64,000 nt of DNA from Ancylobacter sonchi (GCF_018390695.1 NZ_JAHBGF010000028.1:778551-842550), one strand, 5' to 3'. Numbered from the stretch's first letter, positions 35,101 to 43,835 are shown. Notes: generated from the letters alone by a model not told the origin. Program-made: numbers and translations.

Positions 35101-37017
35101 ATGCTGCAGACCCTGCGTAAGAGCGCCTCCGGAATCATCGCCAAGGTCCTGATGGGACTCCTCATCATCAGCTTCGGCATCTGGGGCATCGCGGACGTGT
35201 TCCGCGGCTTCGGCGGCCAGACGCTGGCCTCCATCGGCTCCACCGAGATCAGCGTGCCGGAGTTCCAGCAGCTCTACCAGCAGCGCCTGCAGCAGATCTC
35301 CCAGCAGCTCAAGCAGGGCCTCACCCCCGACCAGGCGCGCGCCTTCGGCATTCCCGACCAGGTGCTGAACGAGCGCCTCGGCGAAGCCGCGCTCGACGAG
35401 GCGACCCGCCGGATGGGCCTCTCGGTCTCCGACCAGCAGGTGGTCGACCGGGTGCAGAGCAACCCGGCCTTCTTCGGCCCGTCCGGGGCCTTCGACCACA
35501 ACTACTTCCTGCAGCTGCTGCGCTCCAACGGCTTCACCGAGCCGCGCTTCGTCGAGGCGGAGCGCCGGCTCGCCCAGCGCCAGCAGCTGATCCAGTCGCT
35601 GGCCGGCGGCATGGAAGTGCCGCAGGTGCTGAAGGACGCGGTGAAGCGCTATGAGAGCGAGACCCGCTCGGTGAGCTACGCCATCATCGGCGACGCCAAT
35701 GTCGGCCCCTTCGCCGCGCCGACCGACGAGCAGCTGAAGGGCTTCTTCGACGCCCGCAAGCTGGCGTTCCGCGCGCCGGAATTCCGCAAGATCAACCTGC
35801 TCGTCCTCACCCCCGCGACGCTGGCCGGCAAGGAAGACATCGCCGACGCCGACGTGAAGGCGTTCTACGACGCCAACCAGGCCCGCTTCGGCACGCCGGA
35901 GCGCCGGGTGATCGACCAGATCGTGTTCCCCAACGCCGACGAGGCCAAGGCCGCCGCCGACCGGATCGCCGCCGGCACCTCCTTCGCCGACATCGCCGCC
36001 GAGCGGAAGCTGGAGGCCAAGGACACCGCGCTCGGCACGGTGACCCGCGCCGACATCTTCGACGCCGCCATCGCGGACGCCGCCTTCGCGCTCGCCGCCG
36101 AGGGCACCAGCGGCGTGGTGAACGGCCGCTTCGGTCCGGTGATCGTGCATGTCGGCGCCATCACCCCGGCCTCGGTGAAGCCGCTCGACGAGGTGGCCGC
36201 CGAGATCCGCAAGGAACTTCAGCTCGACACCGCCCGCCGGGCGCTGCTCGCCGCCTATGACAAGATCGAGGACGACCGCAACGCCGGCGCCACCCTCGCA
36301 GAAGCCGCCTCCAAAGCCGGGCTGACGCTGCAGACCCTCGACACCGACGCCCAGGGCAACACGCCGGACGGCACCGCCATCCCTGCCCTGCCGTCGCGCT
36401 CGGACGTGCTGCGCCTCGCCTTCGCTACCGAGGTCGGCGCGCAGAACGACCCGATCACCCTGCCGCAGAACACCGGCGCGCAGGGCGGCCAGGACGGCGG
36501 CTATGTCTGGTACGACGTGACCGACGTCACCGCCCCGCGCGAGCGCACCTTCGAGGAAGCGCGCGCACAGGTGCTGGCCCGCTGGAAGGAGGACGAGACG
36601 GCGCAGGCGCTCGACGCCAAGCTCGCCGAGCTCAAGAAGAAGATCGCCGACGGCGCCGCCTTCGACCTCACCATCGCCGATGCCGGGCTGGAGCTGCGCA
36701 CCGCCAACGGCCTGCGCCGCGGCCGCGCCAATGAGGGCGTGCCGCAGGAGGCGATCAACGCCATCTTCGACACCCGCGACGGCGCGGTGGGCAGCGCCCC
36801 GCTGCCGGGCGACGACCGCCTGCTGTTCAAGGTGACCGGCGTCAACATTCCCGCCGAGGCGCCGCAGAACGACAAGATCATCGCCGATATCGGCCAGAGC
36901 ATGCAGAACGACCTGATGACCGAGTATCTGGTGCAGCTGCAGAGCGACCTCGGCGCCAAGATCAACCGCGCCGCCCTCGACCAGATCGTCGGCGTACCCG
37001 CCGACGCGGTGAACTGA
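35101..37017 (+). CDS. PpiD-like peptidyl-prolyl isomerase / SurA_N chaperone
   Basis: A 638-residue inner-membrane-anchored periplasmic chaperone. A single TM helix (about 14-34, KVLMGLLIISFGIWGIADVF) follows a short cytoplasmic N-terminus. Next comes a SurA_N-like helical region (about 35-180, Gln-rich LYQQRLQQISQQLKQ), then a parvulin-type region (about 225-380) and a long C-terminal chaperone region. The parvulin core is poorly conserved by eye, so isomerase activity is uncertain. It is 25 bp upstream of trpE on the same strand, and probably co-transcribed. ATG 35101 places the TM helix correctly; the earlier open frame to 34948 is spurious. Confidence 0.9.
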   Translation: MLQTLRKSASGIIAKVLMGLLIISFGIWGIADVFRGFGGQTLASIGSTEISVPEFQQLYQQRLQQISQQLKQGLTPDQARAFGIPDQVLNERLGEAALDEATRRMGLSVSDQQVVDRVQSNPAFFGPSGAFDHNYFLQLLRSNGFTEPRFVEAERRLAQRQQLIQSLAGGMEVPQVLKDAVKRYESETRSVSYAIIGDANVGPFAAPTDEQLKGFFDARKLAFRAPEFRKINLLVLTPATLAGKEDIADADVKAFYDANQARFGTPERRVIDQIVFPNADEAKAAADRIAAGTSFADIAAERKLEAKDTALGTVTRADIFDAAIADAAFALAAEGTSGVVNGRFGPVIVHVGAITPASVKPLDEVAAEIRKELQLDTARRALLAAYDKIEDDRNAGATLAEAASKAGLTLQTLDTDAQGNTPDGTAIPALPSRSDVLRLAFATEVGAQNDPITLPQNTGAQGGQDGGYVWYDVTDVTAPRERTFEEARAQVLARWKEDETAQALDAKLAELKKKIADGAAFDLTIADAGLELRTANGLRRGRANEGVPQEAINAIFDTRDGAVGSAPLPGDDRLLFKVTGVNIPAEAPQNDKIIADIGQSMQNDLMTEYLVQLQSDLGAKINRAALDQIVGVPADAVN

Positions 37018-37042
37018 GCCGACGGGAAGCGAGGACCTTGCG

Positions 37043-38557
37043 ATGAACCTCAATCCCGACGCGGAAGCCTTCGCGAGCGCCTATGCGCGCGGCGAGGCGC
37101 AGGTGATCGGCGAGACGCTGGTCGCCGATCTCGAAACCCCGGTCTCGGCCTATCTGAAGATCGCCGCCGAGCGGGCGAACTCCTTCCTGCTCGAATCCGT
37201 CGAGGGCGGCGCCACCCGTGGGCGCTACTCGATGATCGGCATGGAGCCGGACCTGATCTGGCGTTGCCGCGATGGCCGTGCCGAGATCAACCGCCGCGCC
37301 GCGCTCGATCCCGACACGTTCGAGCCGTGCACGCAGCCGCCGCTGGCCTCGCTGCGGGCGCTGGTCGAGGAATCGCGCATCGCCCTGCCCGACGGCGCGC
37401 CGCCGATGGCGGCCGGCGTGTTCGGCTATCTCGGCTACGACATGGTGCGGCAGATGGAGCGCCTGCCGCAGGCCAAGCCCGACCTGCTCGGCGTGCCGGA
37501 TTCGATCTTCATCCGCCCGACCGTAATGGTGGTCTTCGACGCGGTGCGCGACGAGGTGACGGTGGTGACACCGGTGCGCCCCGCCGCCGGCGTCAGCGCC
37601 ACCGCCGCGCTGGAAGCGGCGCGCGCGCGCATCGAGCGTGTGGTGGCGGCGCTGGAAGGCACCCTGCCCACTCAAGGCACCGAGGACGCGCTGCACCAGC
37701 TGGTGGTGCCGGTCTCCAACACCGCGCCGGACGCCTACCGGGCGATGGTGGACCGGGCGAAGGAATACATCCGCGCCGGCGACATCTTCCAGGTGGTGCT
37801 CTCGCAGCGCTTCGACGCGCCCTTCACCCTGCCGCCCTTCGCGCTCTACCGGGCGCTGCGGCGGATCAACCCGGCGCCGTTCCTGGTCTATTTCAACTTC
37901 GGCGGCTTCTCGCTGGTGTGCTCCTCGCCGGAAATCCTGGTCCGGCTGCGCGACAACACCGTCACCATCCGCCCGATCGCCGGCACCCGCCGGCGCGGCG
38001 CCACCCCGCAGGAGGACAAGGCGCTGGAGGTCGAGCTGCTCGCCGACCCGAAGGAGCGCGCCGAGCATCTCATGCTGCTCGACCTCGGCCGCAACGATGT
38101 CGGCCGCGTCGCCGCCATCGGCACGGTGGAGGTGACCGAGAGCTTCCTCATCGAGCGCTACAGCCAGGTGATGCACATCGTGTCGAATGTCGAGGGCGAC
38201 CTCGACCCGAAGCACGACGCGCTGGATGCGCTGGCGGCGGGCTTTCCCGCCGGCACCGTCTCGGGGGCGCCGAAGGTGCGGGCGATGGAGATCATCGACG
38301 AGCTGGAGCGGGACAAGCGCGGCATCTATGCCGGCGCCATCGGCTATTTCGGCGCCGATGGCGAGATGGACACCTGCATCGTGCTGCGCACCGCCGTGGT
38401 GAAGGACGGCAAGATGCACGTGCAGGCCGGCGCCGGCATCGTCTACGACTCGGATCCCGAGAGCGAGCAGCAGGAATGCGCCAACAAGGCCAGGGCGCTG
38501 TTCCGCGCCGGCGAGGAGGCGGTGCGTTTCGCCGCCCGGGCCGGCAGGGGTCAGTGA
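37043..38557 (+). CDS. trpE: Anthranilate synthase component I
   Basis: A 504-residue enzyme producing anthranilate from chorismate using ammonia delivered by TrpG. Chorismate-binding core: RPIAGTRRRGATPQED near residue 312, LLDLGRNDVGRVA near 345, FPAGTVSGAPKVRAMEIIDELE near 400, and YAGAIGYFGADGEMDTCIVLRT near 435. The N-terminal feedback region includes LLESVEGGATRGRYSMIG near 47. In many relatives trpE is next to trpG; here a 4.6-kb curli islet separates them. Only 25 bp divide it from the PpiD-like gene, so no separate promoter or trp attenuator is visible. Confidence 0.97.
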   Translation: MNLNPDAEAFASAYARGEAQVIGETLVADLETPVSAYLKIAAERANSFLLESVEGGATRGRYSMIGMEPDLIWRCRDGRAEINRRAALDPDTFEPCTQPPLASLRALVEESRIALPDGAPPMAAGVFGYLGYDMVRQMERLPQAKPDLLGVPDSIFIRPTVMVVFDAVRDEVTVVTPVRPAAGVSATAALEAARARIERVVAALEGTLPTQGTEDALHQLVVPVSNTAPDAYRAMVDRAKEYIRAGDIFQVVLSQRFDAPFTLPPFALYRALRRINPAPFLVYFNFGGFSLVCSSPEILVRLRDNTVTIRPIAGTRRRGATPQEDKALEVELLADPKERAEHLMLLDLGRNDVGRVAAIGTVEVTESFLIERYSQVMHIVSNVEGDLDPKHDALDALAAGFPAGTVSGAPKVRAMEIIDELERDKRGIYAGAIGYFGADGEMDTCIVLRTAVVKDGKMHVQAGAGIVYDSDPESEQQECANKARALFRAGEEAVRFAARAGRGQ

Positions 38558-38870
38558 ACGGACCGGCCTCTGGCCGGGCGGGGTCGCCGAACGGGTTGAC
38601 CAAGGGCCGGCGAGGGACGCGAAGCGGGCCAACCTCGGGCCGGCTGGACGGTGATCGCCGGCGGCAGGCCTGAGCCTGTCCGCCGGCCGTCCGGAAGATT
38701 TCGACACCGGAAGCCGGCGGCGGTGGAAGGCCGCCGGTGGTCAAGGCTGCCCGAGGACATCGGCCTGGGGCTCCCCGCTGTCGCCCGGGCTTCCGACCGG
38801 GACGGTGCGCGACCGGCAGGCCGGCCGCAGTTCCACGGAACGCGCCGGCTCACGGTTGCGGCGCTCGCGG
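38558..38870. other. Intergenic region after trpE with hairpin
   Basis: About 310 bp between the converging trpE and csgH-like genes. A strong hairpin (GCCGGCGGCAGG at 38657-38668 with CCTGTCCGCCGGC at 38675-38687, one bulge) lies about 100 bp after trpE. It has no T tract, so it may be a weak or Rho-assisted terminator. No gene is supportable. Confidence 0.45.
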
Positions 38871-39170
38871 TTACGATTTGGTGGTCGTACAGACCAGCTT
38901 GCCATCATGGCCATAGACCCTCAGCTGCGCGGTCCAGCCGGCCGCTCCGACATAGGCCGTCGCCAGCCGGCCGTTTTCCAGATCGCCGACCTCGAACTCG
39001 CCGCCCTGCCGGGAGGTGGACACGTTGCCGGAGGCACCCGAGCGGACGACCAGCACATACTGGCCCTTCGCCACGTCCTGAGAGTCGAGCACGGCCTCGA
39101 GCTTGACCATGCCGTTGCGCTCGACGACCTCGATGTGACACGGCGGCATGGCCGCGGCGGTCATGATCAT
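38871..39170 (-). CDS. CsgH-like curli accessory protein
   Basis: A 99-residue protein resembling CsgH, an alphaproteobacterial factor that modulates curlin fibre formation. The beta-rich pattern fits: CHIEVVERNGMVKLEAVLDS, then GQYVLVVRSGASGNVSTSRQGGEF, and WTAQLRVYGHDGKLVCTTT, with one Cys near each end as in CsgH. AGGAAGG lies 8 bp before ATG 39170; the frame is open to 39257. Neither start provides a recognisable signal peptide, which is odd for a periplasmic factor. It directly follows a curlin-repeat gene (83-bp gap), the expected partner. Confidence 0.7.
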   Translation of the reverse strand: MIMTAAAMPPCHIEVVERNGMVKLEAVLDSQDVAKGQYVLVVRSGASGNVSTSRQGGEFEVGDLENGRLATAYVGAAGWTAQLRVYGHDGKLVCTTTKS

Positions 39171-39253
39171 TTCGGCACCCTTCCTGGGAAATGGAGCGGC
39201 CGACGGACACTCATCGATGACCGCCGGCCGCCCGATGGTTCTGGACGTGTCGT

Positions 39254-39616
39254 TCAATACTGCACGATCACCGAGGAATTGCCCTTGCCCACCTGGGTGG
39301 TGGTGGCTTCGTTGTACTTGCCGAACTGCAGGGTGCCGGACACATTGTTCTTGCCGACCTGCACCGTCAGGGCCTCGTTCTTCTTGCCGAACTGGCCGAT
39401 GCCGGAAACGTTGCCCTTGCCGGCCTGAAGCGAGACCGCCTCGTTCTTCTTGCCGACCTGGCCGATGCCGGAATAGTTGCCCTTGCCGACCTGACCGATG
39501 CCGGCCTGGTTGCCCTTGCCGGTCTGCGAGACATCAGCCTCGTTGCCAGCCGCATTGGCCAGCGGGATGGTGACCAGGATCATGGCGGAAGCCAGCAGTA
39601 CAGATGCGAGTTTCAT
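39254..39616 (-). CDS. Curlin-repeat protein (CsgA/CsgB-like), small
   Basis: A 120-residue exported amyloid subunit. The signal peptide is residues 1-22 (MKLASVLLASAMILVTIPLA, then NA). The mature part is almost wholly 11-residue curlin repeats of pattern xxxxQxGKxNx: ADVSQTGKGNQ, AGIGQVGKGNY, SGIGQVGKKNE, AVSLQAGKGNV and so on, about eight and a half copies, ending VIVQY. The Gln-Gly-Asn ladder predicts a beta-solenoid fibre. AAGGAG precedes the ATG by 8 bp. The unusually regular GKGN/GKKN makes it Lys-rich. The csgH-like gene follows. No csgE, csgF or csgG export genes occur in the window. Confidence 0.9.
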   Translation of the reverse strand: MKLASVLLASAMILVTIPLANAAGNEADVSQTGKGNQAGIGQVGKGNYSGIGQVGKKNEAVSLQAGKGNVSGIGQFGKKNEALTVQVGKNNVSGTLQFGKYNEATTTQVGKGNSSVIVQY

Positions 39617-40486
39617 GGCTAATCTCCTTGGGTTTTGATTTATTTCCCCGTCGCCGTCGACGGCGTCAGGAAAGTAGCCGCAGCTCTACCGAGATACTTG
39701 ACCGAAATCCGACCAGACTTCTGGTGCGTTTCTGCATCAAATCAGCGCGATTTCACGTCGATCTGACCCAGCTAGCCTGCCCCTTGGTCCATTCGTACTA
39801 TCGCGCTGGCGTATCTACCTGCCGGAACGGCCCATTGGACGGTCCACTCGCCGTAATATCCTACCCAACCTCCGGTTTTCCTTGGTGGAATCACCGCCGG
39901 GAATAGCCCGATGGACCATCCGCGGGGTTCCAGGCGCCGACGAGGCCTCTGCGGGACCGTCTGGCGAAGGGTCGGCGGTAAGCCGACGAAGCAAAAGCCC
40001 GGCGGCTGCGGCGACATGGAGCCGCCCAGGCACGCTTGCCGGCGAGCGGCGCGCCGACGCGGGCAACAAGCGCGCGCGAGGCACACGGCGGCGGCGCGTG
40101 ACGTCCGCATGTGCTCGCCACATGCTGCGCTCGCCACGTGCGCTCGCGCGAACCCTCGCGCGCGAGCACGCGTACATTCCCGTCATGACCGCGCCCGCCA
40201 TGACCGCGGGCGCCTCGCCGGCCCGCACCGAAGGGCCGGATCGACGCGGGCGGCGGCCGGCCGCCCCTTCCGGAGCCACCGTCCGCGACCGCGCTGCGTC
40301 GCTCTGCGATCGCCGCCGGCAAGGCGCGATCGGTCGGCCGGCATCTTCTTCCTCGTCGCGATGTCCCTGCACGGCCGCACGCCCTACGCGCAACCAGCAG
40401 GCGCGCTCATGGCTCGACGGGACGGGAAGACGGGGGAGAAGGGGAGAGGCCGGCGCCTGCCAGAACATTCGCCGGCTTTGGGAGGA
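39617..40486. other. 870-bp gap between the two curlin genes
   Basis: The 240 bp next to the smaller curlin gene are less GC-rich than the surroundings and probably hold its promoter and leader; I could not assign -35/-10 boxes with confidence. The rest (about 39860-40470) is very GC-rich, with no supportable gene, and includes a hairpin pairing GCTCGCGCG (40142-40150) with CGCGCGAGC (40159-40167). Long frames here on both strands are compositional artefacts. Confidence 0.5.
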
Positions 40487-40981
40487 TCAGTTCTGCACCA
40501 CGACGAGCGAATTCATCTGGCCGGACTGCCGGGCGAAGATGCGGTTGTCCTGGCCGCCCTGGAAGATCTGCGCCAGATTGACGATGCCCGACTGGATCAG
40601 CGTCGTCGTATTCCGCATGCCGACCTGAAGCACCCGCGCGACATTCACCCGCCCGGTCTGGGCGATCACCGCGGTGTTCTGGATGCCGTATTGCTTGACC
40701 TTGGCCCGGCTGTTCATTCCCGACTGCAGAACGTCGGTGATGTTCCATCCGCCATATTGCGCGACCTTGGTGCGGTTGTAGCGCCCGGACTGGTCGACGG
40801 CCGCGTAGTTGTCCCGCCCCATCTGACCGATGGCACTGAAATTTTCCCGCCCGCTCTGGCTGATGCCGGCGGCATTGCCCGCGCCGGCTTGCGACACAGA
40901 TGCCCTGTTGCTGTCGGCCTCCGCCTGGGTAATGGCGGCGAGAACGAAAGCGGCGACACAGAGTGCGACTTTGATCTTCAT
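40487..40981 (-). CDS. Curlin-repeat protein (CsgA/CsgB-like), larger
   Basis: A 164-residue exported amyloid subunit. A signal peptide spans residues 1-22 (MKIKVALCVAAFVLAAITQA). The mature region comprises about twelve 11-residue repeats with Q-x-G-x-x-N spacing: RASVSQAGAGN, AAGISQSGREN, FSAIGQMGRDN, YAAVDQSGRYN and onward to SLVVVQN. Repeats are more diverged and more hydrophobic than in the smaller paralogue, with Arg replacing Lys. That would suit a major-subunit/nucleator pair, though which plays which role cannot be told. The ATG at 40981 has only a weak ribosome binding site. The LuxR-type gene is upstream on the same strand. Confidence 0.88.
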   Translation of the reverse strand: MKIKVALCVAAFVLAAITQAEADSNRASVSQAGAGNAAGISQSGRENFSAIGQMGRDNYAAVDQSGRYNRTKVAQYGGWNITDVLQSGMNSRAKVKQYGIQNTAVIAQTGRVNVARVLQVGMRNTTTLIQSGIVNLAQIFQGGQDNRIFARQSGQMNSLVVVQN

Positions 40982-41163
40982 GACAGACCTGCTTGATTGG
41001 AGTGACATCCGAGCAGATGGTCAATAAACCTAGCGCACGCGATCTACTTTACCTTAATTCTACCAGCATCTTGGGAGATATATTCATCGCTCCGGTGCGA
41101 ATATGGGAAACTCTGATCAGTTTATCCCGGCGGAATAGTCCGATCGTACCAAGTCGATAGCAT

Positions 41164-42384
41164 TCAGATGAAGCCCGACAGCAGGGACAGAAGGTTCTGC
41201 ATCTGCATCTGCCGATGCAGGCCGAGCCGGTTCATCGCCGAGGCCAGCTGGTTGTGAACGGTGTTCTTGGAGACCTGCCGCGACTGGGCGATCTCGGTGC
41301 TCGACTCGCCATTGGCGAGCGCGCAGGCGAGGCTTGCCTCGGTGGCGCTGAGCCCCAGCACCGCCCGCACGGCATCCGGCTTGAGGGAGTCGTTGCGGCC
41401 GAGCTCGCGGATGCTCAGAAGGGCGACGCGCTCCGGCAGGGCGATCGCCGGCTTGAACGGGATCGAGCTGTGGCCGTTGCGGGTCGAGGTGGCGAGGCTG
41501 ACCAGCCAGCCATGCGAATTGATGCCGCCGCGCACCCAGAACACCTTCTGTTCGATCCGGCCGGCGATGACGGCGTCGAGATGTTCGTGGATCTGGCTGC
41601 CGAGCTCGGCACTGCGGATCTCGAACTCCCCGTCGGAGATGCCGATGTCGGGATTGTCGGTGGTGAGCGCGATGAACGCCCGGTTGGCCAGCACGATCCG
41701 GAGATCGGAGCGCACCAGCGCCCGCGGCGTCGGGGCGTTGGTGAAGATGAACTCCATCCGTTCCGCCAGTTCGCGCTGCCGGACCAGTTCGCGATGGGTC
41801 TTGAAGGCGATCTGCAGATAGGGGAGGAGCGCCATGACCTCCTCCCTCTGCCGCAAGCAGGCCTTGGAGGAATTGTGCGGGTGGACCATGAGCAGCGCGA
41901 AGCGACGCTGTCCCTCGCGGGCGATCAGGATACCCGACAGCACCCCATGCTCGCCGAAGGCGCCGCACAGGCTGCGGACCTCGGGACGCAATGCGACATC
42001 ACGCAGTTCCAGCTCGAAGGCCGCACCCTGCCCCAGCGACTGGGTGGTCGCGTCGAAGAAGGCGACCAGATCGGGACACAGCAGCGTCGATTTCGGTACG
42101 CCGCGCGCGACGATGGCGATCTTGTCGCCGTCGCCATTGCCATGACCGTGGCCATTTCCGTGGCCGTTGCCGTGGCCATTTCCATTGCCGTTCCCGTTGC
42201 CATGGCCGTGGCCGCTTCCGTGGCCGTTGCCGTTGCCCAGGCCGAGGAAGAAGCCGACATCCGCGCCTGTCCGCGCCAAGACGCTGGCAAGGACCTCGTC
42301 CCAGAGCTCCGGAGAAATCGCTGCTTCCTGAATGGTCGTGATGATCGATGTTCGCCACGAGTCCGCATCAACGTCGCACATCAT
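41164..42384 (-). CDS. LuxR-type transcriptional regulator with Gly-Asn-His repeat
   Basis: A 406-residue regulator. The C-terminal LuxR helix-turn-helix is clear (about 345-405: LGLSATEASLACALANGESS, TEIAQSRQVSKNTVHNQLAS). The N-terminal and central parts look like a GAF/PAS-type sensor (WDEVLASVLARTGADVGFFLG; a second segment from FIFTNAPTPRALVRSDLR near 218). A low-complexity insert of about 40 residues (48-88) alternates Gly with Asn or His and interrupts the first sensor region. It lies upstream of the two curlin genes on the same strand, so it is a candidate CsgD-like regulator; this is inference from position. No receiver domain is present. Two adjacent ATGs are possible. Confidence 0.85.
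   Translation of the reverse strand: MMCDVDADSWRTSIITTIQEAAISPELWDEVLASVLARTGADVGFFLGLGNGNGHGSGHGHGNGNGNGNGHGNGHGNGHGHGNGDGDKIAIVARGVPKSTLLCPDLVAFFDATTQSLGQGAAFELELRDVALRPEVRSLCGAFGEHGVLSGILIAREGQRRFALLMVHPHNSSKACLRQREEVMALLPYLQIAFKTHRELVRQRELAERMEFIFTNAPTPRALVRSDLRIVLANRAFIALTTDNPDIGISDGEFEIRSAELGSQIHEHLDAVIAGRIEQKVFWVRGGINSHGWLVSLATSTRNGHSSIPFKPAIALPERVALLSIRELGRNDSLKPDAVRAVLGLSATEASLACALANGESSTEIAQSRQVSKNTVHNQLASAMNRLGLHRQMQMQNLLSLLSGFI
42130..42246. repeat. Hexanucleotide-type tandem repeat inside the LuxR-type gene
   Basis: About 115 bp of imperfect 6-bp units (variants of GCCATG, GCCGTG, GCCATT and GCCGTT on the plus strand) encode the alternating Gly-Asn/Gly-His stretch. The period is a multiple of three, so copy-number change would alter protein length without breaking the frame. 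Confidence 0.85.
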
Positions 42385-43226
42385 GGTCGGCCGCCCCCGA
42401 CTCTACTGGACTGGATTACACAGGAACCGCCCAGAACCCGCACAATTTTGAACTGAATTGGAATATTTTCAAGGGGACACCAAATCCCCCTTACGGCAGG
42501 CGCGCCACCGCCCCGCACGTCTGCGCCTGTTCGTCCCCGTCCGTGCGACGCCAACCCGCGCTGAGACGACGTCAATCGCCTCGCAGCGTCGCGAATACCG
42601 GGATGAAGGGCGGAGCCATGATCGTCCTCAGGATACCGTCAGAAGTCTAATACCCCCGGATAGGGGTATCACTGGTTGCATCCCCGCGCGCACGTTATCG
42701 TCTGCGCCATGCTTCCGAGACAGGCGCTTGACCAACAACTTGCGGAACTTGGCCGGATAATCGTCCGATTTCCGAATAAACTATATGAGGGCGAATGCGT
42801 ATTGCCGAAGAGAAATGCCGCTACGTAAGTCCACGCCCTCCGGCCCCTCCCGAGCGTCGGCATGCGCGCCGACATAATTCATTACCGTGGCGGACGATCA
42901 TACCGGGCGCCGGGGGCGCTCCTCGGCAGCACCCTTGGCTTGACCCGGCACCGGAGCGCATCCTAAGTGTTCCCCTGGAAACGTTCTGGAACCGTCGCCG
43001 GGCCGATCTGCACGACAGACCTTCCCGGCGGGGCCAGCGACTGAGACGGAAGACGGCGCCCTCGAGGGGGCCGCATCGGGGTAGCGCGGTGACAATGTAC
43101 AGGGTGCGTGGCGAGCGATGGCGTGGCGGGTTTTGACCTCGCTGCCGGGTGCGGCTTGACCCCGCGCCTTCCCGCATCCTAGAGCTTTTCGCAAAGGCGG
43201 AAGCTCGCCGCTCGAACGGACCCGCG
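42385..43226. other. Intergenic region between LuxR-type gene and trpG
   Basis: About 840 bp between divergent genes. It contains a 20-bp palindrome at 42650-42669 but no supportable gene. A 39-codon frame at 42709-42828 lacks a ribosome binding site. The AT-richer part (42420-42480) next to the LuxR-type gene probably includes its promoter. I saw no Trp-rich leader peptide or attenuator before trpG. Confidence 0.5.
42650..42669. promoter_or_regulatory. Perfect palindrome ATACCCC-N6-GGGGTAT, possible operator
   Basis: ATACCCC (42650-42656) and GGGGTAT (42663-42669) are perfect 7-bp inverted arms around CGGATA. Symmetry and spacing suit a dimeric helix-turn-helix regulator. It lies 266 bp upstream of the LuxR-type gene start and about 560 bp upstream of trpG, so its target is unclear. 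Confidence 0.4.
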
Positions 43227-43835
43227 ATGATCCTTCTCGTCGACAATTACGACAGCTTCACCTGGAACCTCGTCCACTATCTCGGCGGGTTGGGAGTGGA
43301 GGTGGACGTGCGCCGCAACGACACCCTCACCACCGACGAGGCGCTGGCGCTGAAGCCCGAAGCCATCGTCATCTCCCCCGGCCCGGCGACGCCCAACGAG
43401 GCCGGCATCTGCCTCGACCTGATCGCCCGCGCTGCCGGCGACGGCGTGCCGGTGTTCGGCGTCTGCCTCGGCCACCAGGCGATCGGCCAGGTGTTCGGCG
43501 GCGAGGTGGTGCGCGCGCCGCTGCCGCTGCACGGCAAGATGAGCGACATCCACCATCGCGGCGAGAGCGTGTTCCGTGGCATCAACGGCCCGTTCCGGGC
43601 GACGCGCTACCACTCGCTGATCGTCAAGCGCGACACCCTGCCCGCCCCGCTCGCCATCACGGCGGAGACCGAGGACGGGCTGATCATGGGCCTGTCCCAC
43701 AAGGAGCTGCCGGTGCACGGGGTGCAGTTCCACCCCGAGAGCATCGCCTCCGAGCACGGCCGGACCATCCTCAAGAATTTCCTCGACCTCGCCCGCGCCT
43801 GGAACGCCGGCCCGCGCCGTTCGCGCGCGGCCTGA
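43227..43835 (+). CDS. trpG: Anthranilate synthase component II (glutamine amidotransferase)
   Basis: A 202-residue class I glutaminase supplying ammonia to TrpE. It starts [19 protein letters not shown]. Catalytic Cys is C80 in [12 protein letters not shown]; the His-Glu pair is in [14 protein letters not shown] near residue 170. ATG 43227 matches the family start; the frame is open to 43149. trpD follows after 40 bp and trpC after that, so trpGDC is an operon continuing into moaC-moeA. Confidence 0.97.
   Translation: MILLVDNYDSFTWNLVHYLGGLGVEVDVRRNDTLTTDEALALKPEAIVISPGPATPNEAGICLDLIARAAGDGVPVFGVCLGHQAIGQVFGGEVVRAPLPLHGKMSDIHHRGESVFRGINGPFRATRYHSLIVKRDTLPAPLAITAETEDGLIMGLSHKELPVHGVQFHPESIASEHGRTILKNFLDLARAWNAGPRRSRAA

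Noticed and set aside
37018..37042. Trp attenuator before trpE
   Set aside because: Only 25 bp separate trpE from the upstream gene, too short for a leader peptide and attenuator.
39815..40468. 217-codon frame between the two curlin genes
   Set aside because: Arg/Pro/Ala-rich with no leader, overlapped by equally long frames on the other strand; compositional artefact.
42130..42246. Possible CRISPR array
   Set aside because: Units are 6-bp in-frame coding repeats for Gly-Asn-His without spacers; a microsatellite within a gene.
42618..42650. 10-codon frame with a good leader (AAGGGCGGAG) before the palindrome
   Set aside because: Too short to support as a gene; contains no Trp codons, so not a trp leader peptide.
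42709..42828. 39-codon frame downstream of the 42650 palindrome
   Set aside because: No ribosome binding site and no hydrophobic or conserved pattern; kept only as intergenic description.
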